NCBI RefSeq assembly: GCF_900590885.1
Contig: NZ_UUON01000001.1
Location: 620,001-684,000, forward strand
From: Pseudomonas viridiflava
Lineage (GTDB): Bacteria > Pseudomonadota > Gammaproteobacteria > Pseudomonadales > Pseudomonadaceae
Length of the DNA: 64,000 nt
Reading direction: 5' to 3'
Shown here: piece after piece, positions 17,042 to 26,277 of the stretch
Layout of the letters: each line of letters begins with the position of its first letter
Numbering within the stretch: the stretch's first letter is position 1
Translations under genes and position numbers: made by a program
The notes under the pieces: model-generated
The model's database searches: none
The model's input: only the letters and a program-made list of their open reading frames with translations
What the model was told of the DNA's origin: nothing

Positions 17042-20000
17042 ATGAACAAGGGCGTTTTTCGGCTGGTATGGAACCGTAGCCAGGGTGCATTGCAGGTGGT
17101 GTCCGAAGTGGCGACGTCGAAAACGTGCGCCCGCGCTTCTACCGGGCCGCGTAAAGCCGTGGTCTGGCCGCTGGCGTTGCTGTCGCTGAGCATGGCGACC
17201 GGCGCGATGGCGGCGCCGCGTTATCTCGTCATCACCGACGCCGATTCGGGCGCGGGATCGTTGCGTGAAGGGTTGGACCAGGCGGGGTATCTGGAGATCA
17301 ACCCAGGTATCCAAAGCATTGCCCTCAACTCGGATGTCCCGGTACTCCACAACTCGACGTTGAATGTGACGGCGCCATTGACCATTTCGGGCGCGGGCCT
17401 GGCCGGTAGCGGCAGTGCCCTGGTATTGAACGGGACCAACGTCGGCACGCTGGCCACCGCGATTTCAGGCCGGTTCAATGGCCGGGCCGCAGACGCAGGT
17501 TCTGCGACCGATGGCAGTGCCGGTGGCACAGGTGGCGCCGGGCAAAACGGCACCTACCTGGCTGGCGCAACCGCTGCTTCGAGTGGCGTCAGCGGGAGTT
17601 TCTTCGCGCTCACCAACAATGGCGGCGTACTCGGCGGACAGGGCTCATCCGTGCTTTCGGCCGGGAATGGCGGAGCGGGTGGGGTGGGTGGTCTTGCTGC
17701 TGCCGGAGGCGCTGGTGGCACCGGTGCCAGCGGCGGTACAGGCGCTGCCGGTGGTGCTGGTGTTTCTGGCAGTTCTTTTACGCTGACCAACAATGACTAT
17801 ATCTATGGGGGCGGTGGCGCCAGTGGCGTCAACGGAGGCAAGGGCGGGAACGGCGGCGCCGGCGGCAACTCCAGCGGTTTTGACTTCGAGGCAGGGGGGG
17901 CAGGGGGCCGTGGCGGGGACGGCGGCAACGGTGGCAGCGGGGGGGCTGGCGGTGCCGGCGTTTCCGGGTCCGGAATGCAGGTGTTCAACACGGACATCGG
18001 GATGATCGTCGGCGGCAATGGTGGTACGGCCGGCAATGGAGGCGCGGCTGGCCAAGGCGGTGGCGTCGGTTCCTCGGACCCTGCCGTCATTGGCACTTCC
18101 AATCTGCCTGGCGCCAGCGGCAGCAGCGGTTCTGCCGGCAGTGCCGGGGCGGGCGGTGTCGGTATCGTCTCGACCGGCAACTCCACCATTCGCAATGCCG
18201 GCGCCATCGCAGGCGGCTTCTCCAACCAAGGCTTCAGCGCCGGAGTGCGTGCCAATGCCATCGAATTTTCCGGCAGCGGCAACACCCTGATCCTCGAAGC
18301 CGGCTCGGAGATTCTCGGCAACGTGGTGAGCCAGCCCGGCAGCACCGATACGCTGGCGCTGGGGGGTGATGTCAACTCCTTGCGCAATGGCTTCAATCTC
18401 GGACAACTGGGTAACCAGTACCAGGGCTTCGACAACTTTGAAAAGGTCGGCACCAGCACCTGGACGCTCACCGGCACCGACACCACGCGCGCGTCCTGGC
18501 TGGTAAAGGCCGGCACGCTGGTGCTGGAGAACAATACACAGTTGGCGGGGGCGCTGGGCATTCAGAACGCCGGCACGGTCAGTTCCGGCACAGCCTCTGT
18601 TGCGCTTGGCGCGATCAACGCCGGCCACCTGAGCATCGGCGACACCGCCACATTGTCCCTGGGCAGCGATTACACCCAAGGCAGCCACGGCACCTTGAGT
18701 ATCGGCGCGTTCAGCCCATCGCAGTACGGCAAGCTCGCCATCACCGGCAACGCGTTCCTGGCCGGTGCCCTCAATGTGGATGTGAAAAGCGGCAACACCC
18801 TCGCCATCGGCAATCAATTACTCGATGTGGTGACCACCACCGGCCACATCAGTGGCACCTTCGACAGCGTGAGCGACAATAGCTTGCTGTTCGATTTCAC
18901 CCCGACCTACACCGGCAACAGTGTCAGCCTGAATCTGAGCGGCGCGGCTGTTGGCGGCGGCAACGGCGGCAGCACTTGCGCTGGCAACACGGTCTCGGGC
19001 AGCATCCAGGCCCTCGGCAACTCGCCCGCGCGCGGCGCAGCGCGGGTGCTGGACGGTGTGGTCGCCGGCAACCCCGGCGGGCGTCTGGCCGGCTATTTTG
19101 TGCCATTAAGCACCCAGGGCGAGGTGTCCAACGCCGTTTCCCAAGCCTTGCCGCTACTGGCGGGCGCCTCCACTGAAGCGGCGCGCACTGCGTTGAGCGG
19201 CATCAACGGCGTGGTCCAGGCCCGCAGCGAGGCGGTGCGCGGGTTGTCGTCCGGCGACGTGGCGTTTACCGACCAGCACCTGTGGATCAAACCCTTCGGC
19301 AGTTGGGCCGACCTGGAAAGCCGTGGCGGTGCCGCCGGGGTCAATTCCACGGTGGGCGGCCTGGCGTTCGGCCTGGATGCCAGCCTCAACGACCGCTGGC
19401 TGCTCGGCACGGCATTCATCTATGCCAATGTCGACACGCGCAACAGCGGTGACACCGCGCGCCAGACATTGAAGACCAACGTCTATCAATTGGTCGGCTA
19501 CGGTACCTATCACCTGGACGACACCACGGACCTGAACTTCCAGATCGATGGTGGCCAGAACCACAACGAAGGCAAGCGCGATATCGACTTCGCCGGGTTG
19601 CAGGCCAAGTCCAACTACGACGCCTGGACCGCCCACGCCGGCGTGTCCCTGGACCGCACCTTCAGCCTGAGTACCGCCACGCGTTTCACGCCGTCGGTAC
19701 GTGCCGACTACACCTGGATCAAGGACGAGGCCTACCGCGAGAAGGGCGCCGAAGACCTGAACCTGAGCGCCAAAAGCCGCACCACCGACCAGTTCATCCT
19801 CGGCGTGGACGGCAAGCTCAGCCATGACCTGACCCAGCAGCTCAACGTGAGCGCCAACCTGGGCGTGGGCTATGACTTCCTCGCCGAGCGCGACTCGATC
19901 AGCACCACGTTCGCCGGCGCGCCGGGCGCCGGCTTCACCACCGATTCGGGTGAGCCGCAGCGCTGGCTGGTGCGTGGCGGCACGGGGTTGAACTATCAGG

Positions 20001-20098
20001 TCAACGGCCAGTTGCAACTGGGCGTGCGGTATGACGTGGAGAAACGCACCGATTACCTCAACCAGACCGCTTCGGTTGAAGCTCGCTGGGCATTCTGA
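17042..20098 (+). CDS. Type V autotransporter with glycine-rich passenger
   Basis: 1018 residues. It opens with an extended signal peptide (MNKGVFRLVWNRSQGALQVV, then a hydrophobic core ending GAMA). The passenger includes a block at about residues 165-385 made almost wholly of Gly-Gly-Ala/Asn/Thr/Ser repeats, interrupted by short FxLTNN segments, then a beta-helix-like part (TLVLENNTQLAG). Residues from about 745 form the autotransporter barrel, ending in ARWAF with a terminal Phe. No protease triad was seen, so an adhesin or biofilm role is an inference. The lipoprotein hydrolase gene begins 2 bp after the stop. Confidence 0.88.
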   Translation: MNKGVFRLVWNRSQGALQVVSEVATSKTCARASTGPRKAVVWPLALLSLSMATGAMAAPRYLVITDADSGAGSLREGLDQAGYLEINPGIQSIALNSDVPVLHNSTLNVTAPLTISGAGLAGSGSALVLNGTNVGTLATAISGRFNGRAADAGSATDGSAGGTGGAGQNGTYLAGATAASSGVSGSFFALTNNGGVLGGQGSSVLSAGNGGAGGVGGLAAAGGAGGTGASGGTGAAGGAGVSGSSFTLTNNDYIYGGGGASGVNGGKGGNGGAGGNSSGFDFEAGGAGGRGGDGGNGGSGGAGGAGVSGSGMQVFNTDIGMIVGGNGGTAGNGGAAGQGGGVGSSDPAVIGTSNLPGASGSSGSAGSAGAGGVGIVSTGNSTIRNAGAIAGGFSNQGFSAGVRANAIEFSGSGNTLILEAGSEILGNVVSQPGSTDTLALGGDVNSLRNGFNLGQLGNQYQGFDNFEKVGTSTWTLTGTDTTRASWLVKAGTLVLENNTQLAGALGIQNAGTVSSGTASVALGAINAGHLSIGDTATLSLGSDYTQGSHGTLSIGAFSPSQYGKLAITGNAFLAGALNVDVKSGNTLAIGNQLLDVVTTTGHISGTFDSVSDNSLLFDFTPTYTGNSVSLNLSGAAVGGGNGGSTCAGNTVSGSIQALGNSPARGAARVLDGVVAGNPGGRLAGYFVPLSTQGEVSNAVSQALPLLAGASTEAARTALSGINGVVQARSEAVRGLSSGDVAFTDQHLWIKPFGSWADLESRGGAAGVNSTVGGLAFGLDASLNDRWLLGTAFIYANVDTRNSGDTARQTLKTNVYQLVGYGTYHLDDTTDLNFQIDGGQNHNEGKRDIDFAGLQAKSNYDAWTAHAGVSLDRTFSLSTATRFTPSVRADYTWIKDEAYREKGAEDLNLSAKSRTTDQFILGVDGKLSHDLTQQLNVSANLGVGYDFLAERDSISTTFAGAPGAGFTTDSGEPQRWLVRGGTGLNYQVNGQLQLGVRYDVEKRTDYLNQTASVEARWAF

Positions 20099-20100
20099 CC

Positions 20101-20949
20101 GTGCCTCGGCGCAGCCTGTTGGCGGCCCTGTTCAGCGTGTTGCTGGGCGGGTGCGCCGTTGTGCCGAACCAGGCTGAACTGAACCAGCATGCGCAGTCGC
20201 TTGCCCATGCTGGGGGATTGGACAAGGCGCAGGTTCAAACCGACAGTTTTGTACTCACCAGCTTTTACCGCATCACTCGCCCGGACCAACCGTTGAGGGT
20301 GTATATCGAAGGCGATGGCTTTGCCTGGCGCACGCGCAGCCAGCCGTCACTGAACCCCACGCCGATCAAGGCGCTGGGGCTGTCGCTGGCCGCAGCTGAC
20401 CCGGCGCCGAACGTGGTATATCTCGCTCGGCCTTGCCAATTCACGCCTCTGGCGGCCAACCCGCACTGTGACGTGAGCTACTGGACCGGCAAGCGCTTCG
20501 CCGAAGAGGTGATTGTGGCGATGAACCAGGCACTCGATCAGTACGCCGCCCGCGTGCCCGGCCAACCGTTGCAATTGGTCGGCTACTCGGGGGGCGCCAA
20601 TATTGCTGCATTACTTGCAGCACGGCGCGGCGATGTCATCAGCCTGCGCAGTGTGGCGGGCAATCTGGATGTGGATGAAGTCAACCGCCTGCACCGGGTC
20701 ACGCCGATGCCGGATTCCTTGAATGCTATCGATATCGCTCCGCGCCTGGGCAATATGGCGCAAGTGCACTTCAGCGGCAGTGACGACGCCGTCGTGCCAC
20801 CGGCCATTGCCCAGCGGTTTGCACGTGCAACGGCTGGGCATTGCACGCAAATTCGGCTGGTGCCAGGGATGCGCCATGACAGTGACTGGGCGCAGCGATG
20901 GTCGCAGTTATTGAGTGTGGTGCCGCGCTGTTCGGCTAAGGCTGATTGA
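20101..20949 (+). CDS. Alpha/beta hydrolase lipoprotein
   Basis: 282 residues. A GTG start is followed by a lipoprotein signal with lipobox LLGGC (Cys near residue 18). The nucleophile elbow is VGYSGGANIAALLAARR near residue 161; an Asp (SGSDDAVVPP) and a His (GMRHDSDW) complete a plausible triad. The start is 2 bp after the autotransporter stop, so the two are very likely co-expressed and may act together at the cell surface. Confidence 0.82.
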   Translation: MPRRSLLAALFSVLLGGCAVVPNQAELNQHAQSLAHAGGLDKAQVQTDSFVLTSFYRITRPDQPLRVYIEGDGFAWRTRSQPSLNPTPIKALGLSLAAADPAPNVVYLARPCQFTPLAANPHCDVSYWTGKRFAEEVIVAMNQALDQYAARVPGQPLQLVGYSGGANIAALLAARRGDVISLRSVAGNLDVDEVNRLHRVTPMPDSLNAIDIAPRLGNMAQVHFSGSDDAVVPPAIAQRFARATAGHCTQIRLVPGMRHDSDWAQRWSQLLSVVPRCSAKAD

Positions 20950-21007
20950 GCGCGGTGAGGCAGGCGCGAAAAAAGATCACGCCTGTGGTGCGGTCCATCC
21001 ACTGGAT

Positions 21008-21028
21008 ACCGCCCGGCAAACGGGCGGT
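21008..21028. terminator. Hairpin between convergent genes
   Basis: ACCGCCCG-gcaaa-CGGGCGGT, perfect 8-bp stem, between the hydrolase end (20949) and the chemoreceptor end (21057). No strong T run on either side; probably serves both directions. Confidence 0.55.
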
Positions 21029-21056
21029 CCTGCTTGGCATTCCTGAATGGGATTGT

Positions 21057-22622
21057 TCAGCGGTTGAAACGCTCCACCAGCGCGTATTGGGTGGACGCGG
21101 TGTTGGTCAGTTCCTTGCTCAGGTCGGTGGATTGATGGGCTTGCACCGAGGTCTGGTCAGCCAGTTCGGCGATGGTGGTGATGTTGCGGCTGATCTCCTC
21201 GGCGACCGCGCTTTGCTCCTCGGTGGCGGCGGCGATCTGGGTGGTCATGTCGGTGATGTGTGACACCGCCTCGCTGATGCCCACCAGTGCCTTGTCCGCT
21301 TCCAGCACCCAGGCCACGCCTTCCTGGGCCTGGCGTTGGCCATGCTCCATGCTGCTCACGGCGTTGTTGGACGAGGTTTGCAGTTGGGTGATCAGGGCGT
21401 GGATCTGGGTGGTGGATTGCGAGGTGCGTTGGGCCAGTTGACGCACCTCGTCGGCCACCACGGCAAAGCCGCGACCCATGTCGCCAGCACGCGCGGCTTC
21501 AATCGCGGCGTTAAGGGCCAGCAGGTTGGTCTGATCGGCGATGCCTTTGATCACATCCACCACGCTGCCGATTTCATCGCTGTCGCGGGCCAACTGCGCC
21601 ACGGTGGCGCCGGTTTCGCCGACCACCGCCGACAGGCGCTCGATGGCTTCACGGGTGTCCCGCGCGACCTCGCGCCCACGCCCGGTGAGGGCATTGGCTT
21701 GCTGGGTGGCATCGGCGGTGCGCTGCACGTGGCTGGCGACTTCCTGGGTGGTGGCGGCCATCTGGTTGACGGCCGCCGAGACTTGTTCGGTTTCCACGCG
21801 CTGGCGGTCCAGGCCTTTGGCGCTGGCGGTGGCCAACTGGTCGGATTGGCCGGCGAGGGCACTGAGTTGTTCGGCGCTGTCCTGCAGGCGCGTGAGGCAG
21901 GTTTTCAGGCGCGCGGTCTGGCTGAGAAAGGCAGTTTCCAAACGTGCCTGGGGGCCGCGGGCGTCGCTGTACATCTGCGCGATCAAGGCGTCAGAGGTCG
22001 ACGGCTCGACACCCGCCAGCAGGCGCAAAGTTCCGCCCTGGCGCACGCGTGAGCACAGCACACCCACCGGCAGTGCAACGGCCACGGCGACGGCGATGGC
22101 AATCGGCGCGTCGAGGAACAACCCGGCGACGCTGCCGGCAACCGCAGTGGCTACGTAAGGCACGCAACTCAACGCGGCCGGCAGCCAGGCGTCCTGGCTT
22201 GGCACGGCCGACTTGCCTTGGCTGATGCGCTGGTACAGCGCTTGGGCGCGGCGGATTTCATCAGCCGTCGGCTTGACCCGCACCGACTCGAAGCCCACCA
22301 CGTTACTGCCTTCGAATATCGGCGTGACGTAGGCATTGACCCAATAGTGATCGCCGTTTTTCGAGCGGTTCTTGACGATCCCCATCCAGGGCAAGCCCTG
22401 TTTGAGTGCGCCCCACATATGCGCAAATACGGCGGGGGGCACATCGGGGTGGCGCACGATGTTCTGCGGCGCGCCGATCAGGTCGGCGCGTTCAAAGCCG
22501 CTGATGTCGACAAAGGCGTCATTGCAGTAAGTGATCACACCTCGAACATCCGTCGCCGAGATGAGTTTTTGTTGCGGCGCGAGGGAAATCTCGCGTTGTG
22601 TTACAGGCTGGTTGTTGCGCAT
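21057..22622 (-). CDS. PAS-domain methyl-accepting chemotaxis protein (Aer-like)
   Basis: 521 residues. An N-terminal PAS domain (residues about 10-120: [33 protein letters not shown]) resembles the FAD-binding aerotaxis sensor Aer. Two adjacent hydrophobic segments lie near residues 150-195. The signalling domain follows, with the highly conserved hairpin [19 protein letters not shown] near residue 360. There is no periplasmic domain. Start ATG 22622 has GGGAG 8 nt upstream. It probably reports redox or oxygen state to CheA/CheW. Confidence 0.92.
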   Translation of the reverse strand: MRNNQPVTQREISLAPQQKLISATDVRGVITYCNDAFVDISGFERADLIGAPQNIVRHPDVPPAVFAHMWGALKQGLPWMGIVKNRSKNGDHYWVNAYVTPIFEGSNVVGFESVRVKPTADEIRRAQALYQRISQGKSAVPSQDAWLPAALSCVPYVATAVAGSVAGLFLDAPIAIAVAVAVALPVGVLCSRVRQGGTLRLLAGVEPSTSDALIAQMYSDARGPQARLETAFLSQTARLKTCLTRLQDSAEQLSALAGQSDQLATASAKGLDRQRVETEQVSAAVNQMAATTQEVASHVQRTADATQQANALTGRGREVARDTREAIERLSAVVGETGATVAQLARDSDEIGSVVDVIKGIADQTNLLALNAAIEAARAGDMGRGFAVVADEVRQLAQRTSQSTTQIHALITQLQTSSNNAVSSMEHGQRQAQEGVAWVLEADKALVGISEAVSHITDMTTQIAAATEEQSAVAEEISRNITTIAELADQTSVQAHQSTDLSKELTNTASTQYALVERFNR

Positions 22623-22785
22623 TCCGACTACTCCCTGGTTGCACTCAGTCCATCGGCGCCAACTCGCAGAAGATTAATCCACATTGGCTATTTCGCCAGC
22701 CGCTGGTCAAAAGCCTGAAACTTGTCGATGAAAAACCCCATAATGGCGGCCATTTTTGTTTAGCCCGTTATTCTGGTGTGCCCGT

Positions 22786-24984
22786 ATGGAAATTAAGGTC
22801 AACTTTCTCGACAACCTCCGGCTTGAAGCCAAGTTCGATGACTTCACGGTGATTGCCGACCAACCCATCCGCTATAAAGGCGATGGTTCGGCGCCGGGCC
22901 CATTCGATTACTTCCTGGCGTCGTCGGCGTTGTGCGCGGCGTACTTCGTGAAGTTGTATTGCGAGACGCGCAATATCCCCACCGACAATATTCGCCTGTC
23001 GCAGAACAACATCGTCGACCCGGAAAACCGCTATAACCAGATCTTCAAGATCCAGGTGGAGTTGCCGGCGGATATCTCAGACAAGGACCGCCAGGGCATC
23101 CTGCGTTCCATCGATCGTTGCACCGTAAAGAAAGTGGTGCAGGCCGGTCCCGAGTTTGTGATCGAGGAAGTCGAAAACCTCGACGCCGATGCCCAGGCCT
23201 TGTTGATGCCGAGCAGCACGTCGCAGGCGGGTACCTACATCGCCGGCAAAGACCTGCCGCTGGAGCAGACCATCGCCAACATGTCCGGGATCCTGGCCGG
23301 GCTGGGCATGAAGATCGAAATCGCCTCGTGGCGCAATATCGTGCCCAACGTGTGGTCGCTGCATATCCGCGATGCGCACTCGCCGATGTGCTTCACCAAC
23401 GGCAAGGGCGCGACCAAGGAAGGCGCACTGGCGTCGGCGTTGGGCGAGTTTATCGAGCGGCTCAACTGCAACTTCTTCTATAACGACCAGTTCTGGGGCG
23501 AAGACCTCGCCAACGCAGCGTTCGTGCATTATCCGGACGAGCGCTGGTTCCAGCCGGGGCCTGACGATGCGGTGCCCGACGAAATCCTCGATGCCTACTG
23601 CCTCAAGGTCTACAACCGCGAGGGCGAGCTGCGCGGTTCGCACCTGTTCGACACCAACTCCGGCAATGAAGAACGCGGCATTGTCTCGCTGCCGTTCGTG
23701 CGCCAGTCGGATGGCGAGGTGGTGTATTTCCCGTCCAACCTGATCGAAAACCTCTACCTCAGCAATGGCATGAGCGCCGGCAACACCCTGGCTGAAGCCC
23801 AGGTGCAATGCCTGTCGGAGATTTTCGAGCGGGCGGTGAAGCGCGAAATCATCGAAGGCGAATTCGCCTTGCCAGATGTACCCGTCGAGGTGCTGGCCAA
23901 ATATCCAGGCATCCTGGCGGGCATCCAGGGCCTCGAAGCCCAAGGCTTCCCGGTGCTGGTCAAGGACGCGTCCCTGGGCGGTGAGTTCCCGGTGATGTGC
24001 GTGACCCTGATGAACCCGCGCACCGGCGGCGTGTTCGCCTCGTTTGGCGCGCACCCAAGCCTGGAAGTGGCGCTGGAGCGCAGCCTCACCGAACTGCTGC
24101 AAGGCCGCAGCTTCGAAGGCTTGAACGACCTGCCTCAGCCTACGTTTGAAGCGCAGGCGGTGACCGAGCCGAACAACTTCGTCGAGCACTTCATCGACTC
24201 CAGCGGCGTGGTGTCGTGGCGCTTCTTCAGTGCGCAGTCGGACTATGAGTTTGTCGAGTGGGACTTCTCGGGCGAAGGCGAAGACTCCAACGTCCAGGAA
24301 GCCGCGACCCTGTTCGGCATCCTCGAAGGCATGGGCAAAGAATCCTACATGGCGGTGTACGAGCACCTCGGCGCCACCGCGTGCCGCATCCTGGTGCCGG
24401 ACTACTCGGAAATCTACCCGGTGGACGACCTGATCTGGGACAACACCAACAAGGCGCTGTTTTTCCGCGAAGACATCCTCAACCTGCATCGCCTCGACGA
24501 GGCCGAACTGACCGCACTGGTCGAACGCCTGATCGAAAGCGAGCTGGACGACTACACCGACATCACCACCTTGATCGGCATCGAATTCGACGACAACACC
24601 GCCTGGGGCCAACTGACCATCCTGGAGTTGAAGCTGCTGATCTTCCTGGCGTTGAAGCAGTACGAAGAAGCCAAGGAATGCGTGGAGATGTTCCTGCAGT
24701 ACAACGACAACACCGCCGAGCGCGGCCTGTTCTACCAGGCGATGAATGCAGTGCTGGAAATGGAACTGGACGACGACCTGGAACTGGCGGATTACGAAGC
24801 CAACTTCCGCCGCATGTTCGGCAAGGAGCGCATGGACGCGGTGATTGGCTCGGTGGACGGCAGCGTGCGTTTCTACGGGCTGACACCGACCAGCATGAAG
24901 CTGGAAGGGCTCGACCGGCATTTGCGTTTGATTGATAGCTACAAGAAGCTGCACAGCGCGCGGGCGAAGATCACTTCAGCCTGA
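22786..24984 (+). CDS. OsmC-YcaO fusion protein
   Basis: 732 residues. Residues 1-140 are OsmC-like (KYKGDGSAPGPFDYFLASSALCAAYFVKLYC). Residues from about 170 are a YcaO domain (KGATKEGALASALGEFIERLNCNFF, AEAQVQCLSEIFERAVKREIIEGE), with a TPR-like C-terminus. YcaO ATPases use ATP to activate amide bonds; the E. coli relative has been linked to RimO methylthiolation of ribosomal protein S12. I chose ATG 22786; ten upstream codons in frame are not conserved-looking. It is followed by a REPIN. Confidence 0.9.
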   Translation: MEIKVNFLDNLRLEAKFDDFTVIADQPIRYKGDGSAPGPFDYFLASSALCAAYFVKLYCETRNIPTDNIRLSQNNIVDPENRYNQIFKIQVELPADISDKDRQGILRSIDRCTVKKVVQAGPEFVIEEVENLDADAQALLMPSSTSQAGTYIAGKDLPLEQTIANMSGILAGLGMKIEIASWRNIVPNVWSLHIRDAHSPMCFTNGKGATKEGALASALGEFIERLNCNFFYNDQFWGEDLANAAFVHYPDERWFQPGPDDAVPDEILDAYCLKVYNREGELRGSHLFDTNSGNEERGIVSLPFVRQSDGEVVYFPSNLIENLYLSNGMSAGNTLAEAQVQCLSEIFERAVKREIIEGEFALPDVPVEVLAKYPGILAGIQGLEAQGFPVLVKDASLGGEFPVMCVTLMNPRTGGVFASFGAHPSLEVALERSLTELLQGRSFEGLNDLPQPTFEAQAVTEPNNFVEHFIDSSGVVSWRFFSAQSDYEFVEWDFSGEGEDSNVQEAATLFGILEGMGKESYMAVYEHLGATACRILVPDYSEIYPVDDLIWDNTNKALFFREDILNLHRLDEAELTALVERLIESELDDYTDITTLIGIEFDDNTAWGQLTILELKLLIFLALKQYEEAKECVEMFLQYNDNTAERGLFYQAMNAVLEMELDDDLELADYEANFRRMFGKERMDAVIGSVDGSVRFYGLTPTSMKLEGLDRHLRLIDSYKKLHSARAKITSA

Positions 24985-24995
24985 CGCAGGGGGAA

Positions 24996-25087
24996 ATGTG
25001 GGAGGGGGCTTGCCCCCGATGGCAGTCTGTCAGTCACTGCATCAGGTGACTGGTCCACCGCTATCGGGGGCAAGCCCCCTCCCACAT
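24996..25087. repeat. REPIN-type palindromic element, copy 2
   Basis: 92 bp with the same outer arms as the element at 4144-4234 and a different middle containing its own small hairpin (CAGTCAC/GTGACTG). It lies between the convergent OsmC-YcaO and cystathionine gamma-lyase genes. Confidence 0.88.
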
Positions 25088-25110
25088 TGGGGTTGTGTCG
25101 TTTGGGCTAT

Positions 25111-26277
25111 TTAGATGTGGGCCAAGGCCTGCGCCAGATCCGCCCGCAGGTCTTCCACATCTTCAACCCCCACCGACAACCGCACCAACCCATCACCAAT
25201 CCCCAACTGCGCCCGCGTGGCCGCCGGGATGCTGGCATGGGTCATGATCGCCGGGTGTTCGATCAAACTCTCTACGCCGCCCAGGCTTTCGGCCAGGGCG
25301 AAGATTTTGACGGTTTCCAGGAAGCGCGTGGCACCGGCCAGGTCGCTGTTCAAGTCCACTGAAATCATCCCGCCAAACCCGCGCATCTGCTGACGGGCCA
25401 AGGCGTGTTGCGGGTGGGACGCCAAGCCGGGGTAGTACACCCGCGCCACTTGCGGTTGCTGTTCCAGCCAGGTCGCGAGGTCGAGGGCGTTGCGGCAATG
25501 GCGCTCCATGCGCAGGGCGAGGGTTTTTACGCCGCGCAGGGTCAGGAAGGCGTCGAAGGGCCCGGCGATGGCGCCCACCGAGTTTTGCAGGAAGCCCAGG
25601 CGCTCGGCCAGGTCGGGGTTGTCGCCAACGATGGCGATACCGCCGATCACATCCGAGTGGCCGTTGAGGTACTTGGTGGTCGAGTGCACCACCACATCAA
25701 ACCCGAACTCCAGCGGGCGCTGGATCCAGGGGCTGGCAAAGGTGTTGTCGGCCACGCAGATAATCCCGCGCGCCCGGCAGATACGGGCAATGGCGCCGAG
25801 GTCAGTCAGGCTCAGCAGCGGGTTGCTCGGGGTTTCGACCCAGACCATGCGCGTGTCGTCCTGCAACGAGGCTTCGAACGCCGACAGGTCGCTTAAGTCC
25901 ACAAAGCTGAAACGATGCCCGGCGCTGCGTTGGCGCACCTTGTCGAACAGGCGGAAGGTGCCGCCGTACAGGTCGTTGCCGGAGACGATATGCGCGCCGG
26001 CATCCAGCAGCTCCAGTACGGTGGAGATCGCCGCCAGCCCGGAGGCGAAGGCAAACGCCTGGCTGCCGCCTTCCAAATCCGCAACGCAACGCTCCAGGGC
26101 AAAACGCGTGGGGTTGTGGGAGCGCCCGTAGTCAAAACCCTTGTGCACGCCGGGGCTGTCTTGCAGGTAGGTGGAGTTGGCGTAGATCGGCGGCATCAGC
26201 GCGCCCGTGGTCGGGTCGGGTGATTGCCCTGCGTGGATCACACGGGTGGCAAACGCGCTTTTATCGGGCTGGCTCAT
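25111..26277 (-). CDS. Cystathionine gamma-lyase/gamma-synthase family PLP enzyme
   Basis: 388 residues of the Cys/Met metabolism PLP family. The PLP lysine lies in VVHSTTKYLNGHSDVIGG; YANSTYLQDSPG and FDYGRSHNPTR are other family marks. It begins inside the stop codon of the cystathionine beta-synthase gene (ATGA overlap). With that partner the likely job is reverse transsulfuration: cystathionine to cysteine, ammonia and 2-oxobutyrate. Sequence alone does not exclude gamma-synthase. Confidence 0.9.
   Translation of the reverse strand: MSQPDKSAFATRVIHAGQSPDPTTGALMPPIYANSTYLQDSPGVHKGFDYGRSHNPTRFALERCVADLEGGSQAFAFASGLAAISTVLELLDAGAHIVSGNDLYGGTFRLFDKVRQRSAGHRFSFVDLSDLSAFEASLQDDTRMVWVETPSNPLLSLTDLGAIARICRARGIICVADNTFASPWIQRPLEFGFDVVVHSTTKYLNGHSDVIGGIAIVGDNPDLAERLGFLQNSVGAIAGPFDAFLTLRGVKTLALRMERHCRNALDLATWLEQQPQVARVYYPGLASHPQHALARQQMRGFGGMISVDLNSDLAGATRFLETVKIFALAESLGGVESLIEHPAIMTHASIPAATRAQLGIGDGLVRLSVGVEDVEDLRADLAQALAHI

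Noticed and set aside
23077..24954. 625-codon open frame antisense to the OsmC-YcaO gene
   Set aside because: His/Val/Gln-rich shadow translation with no motifs.
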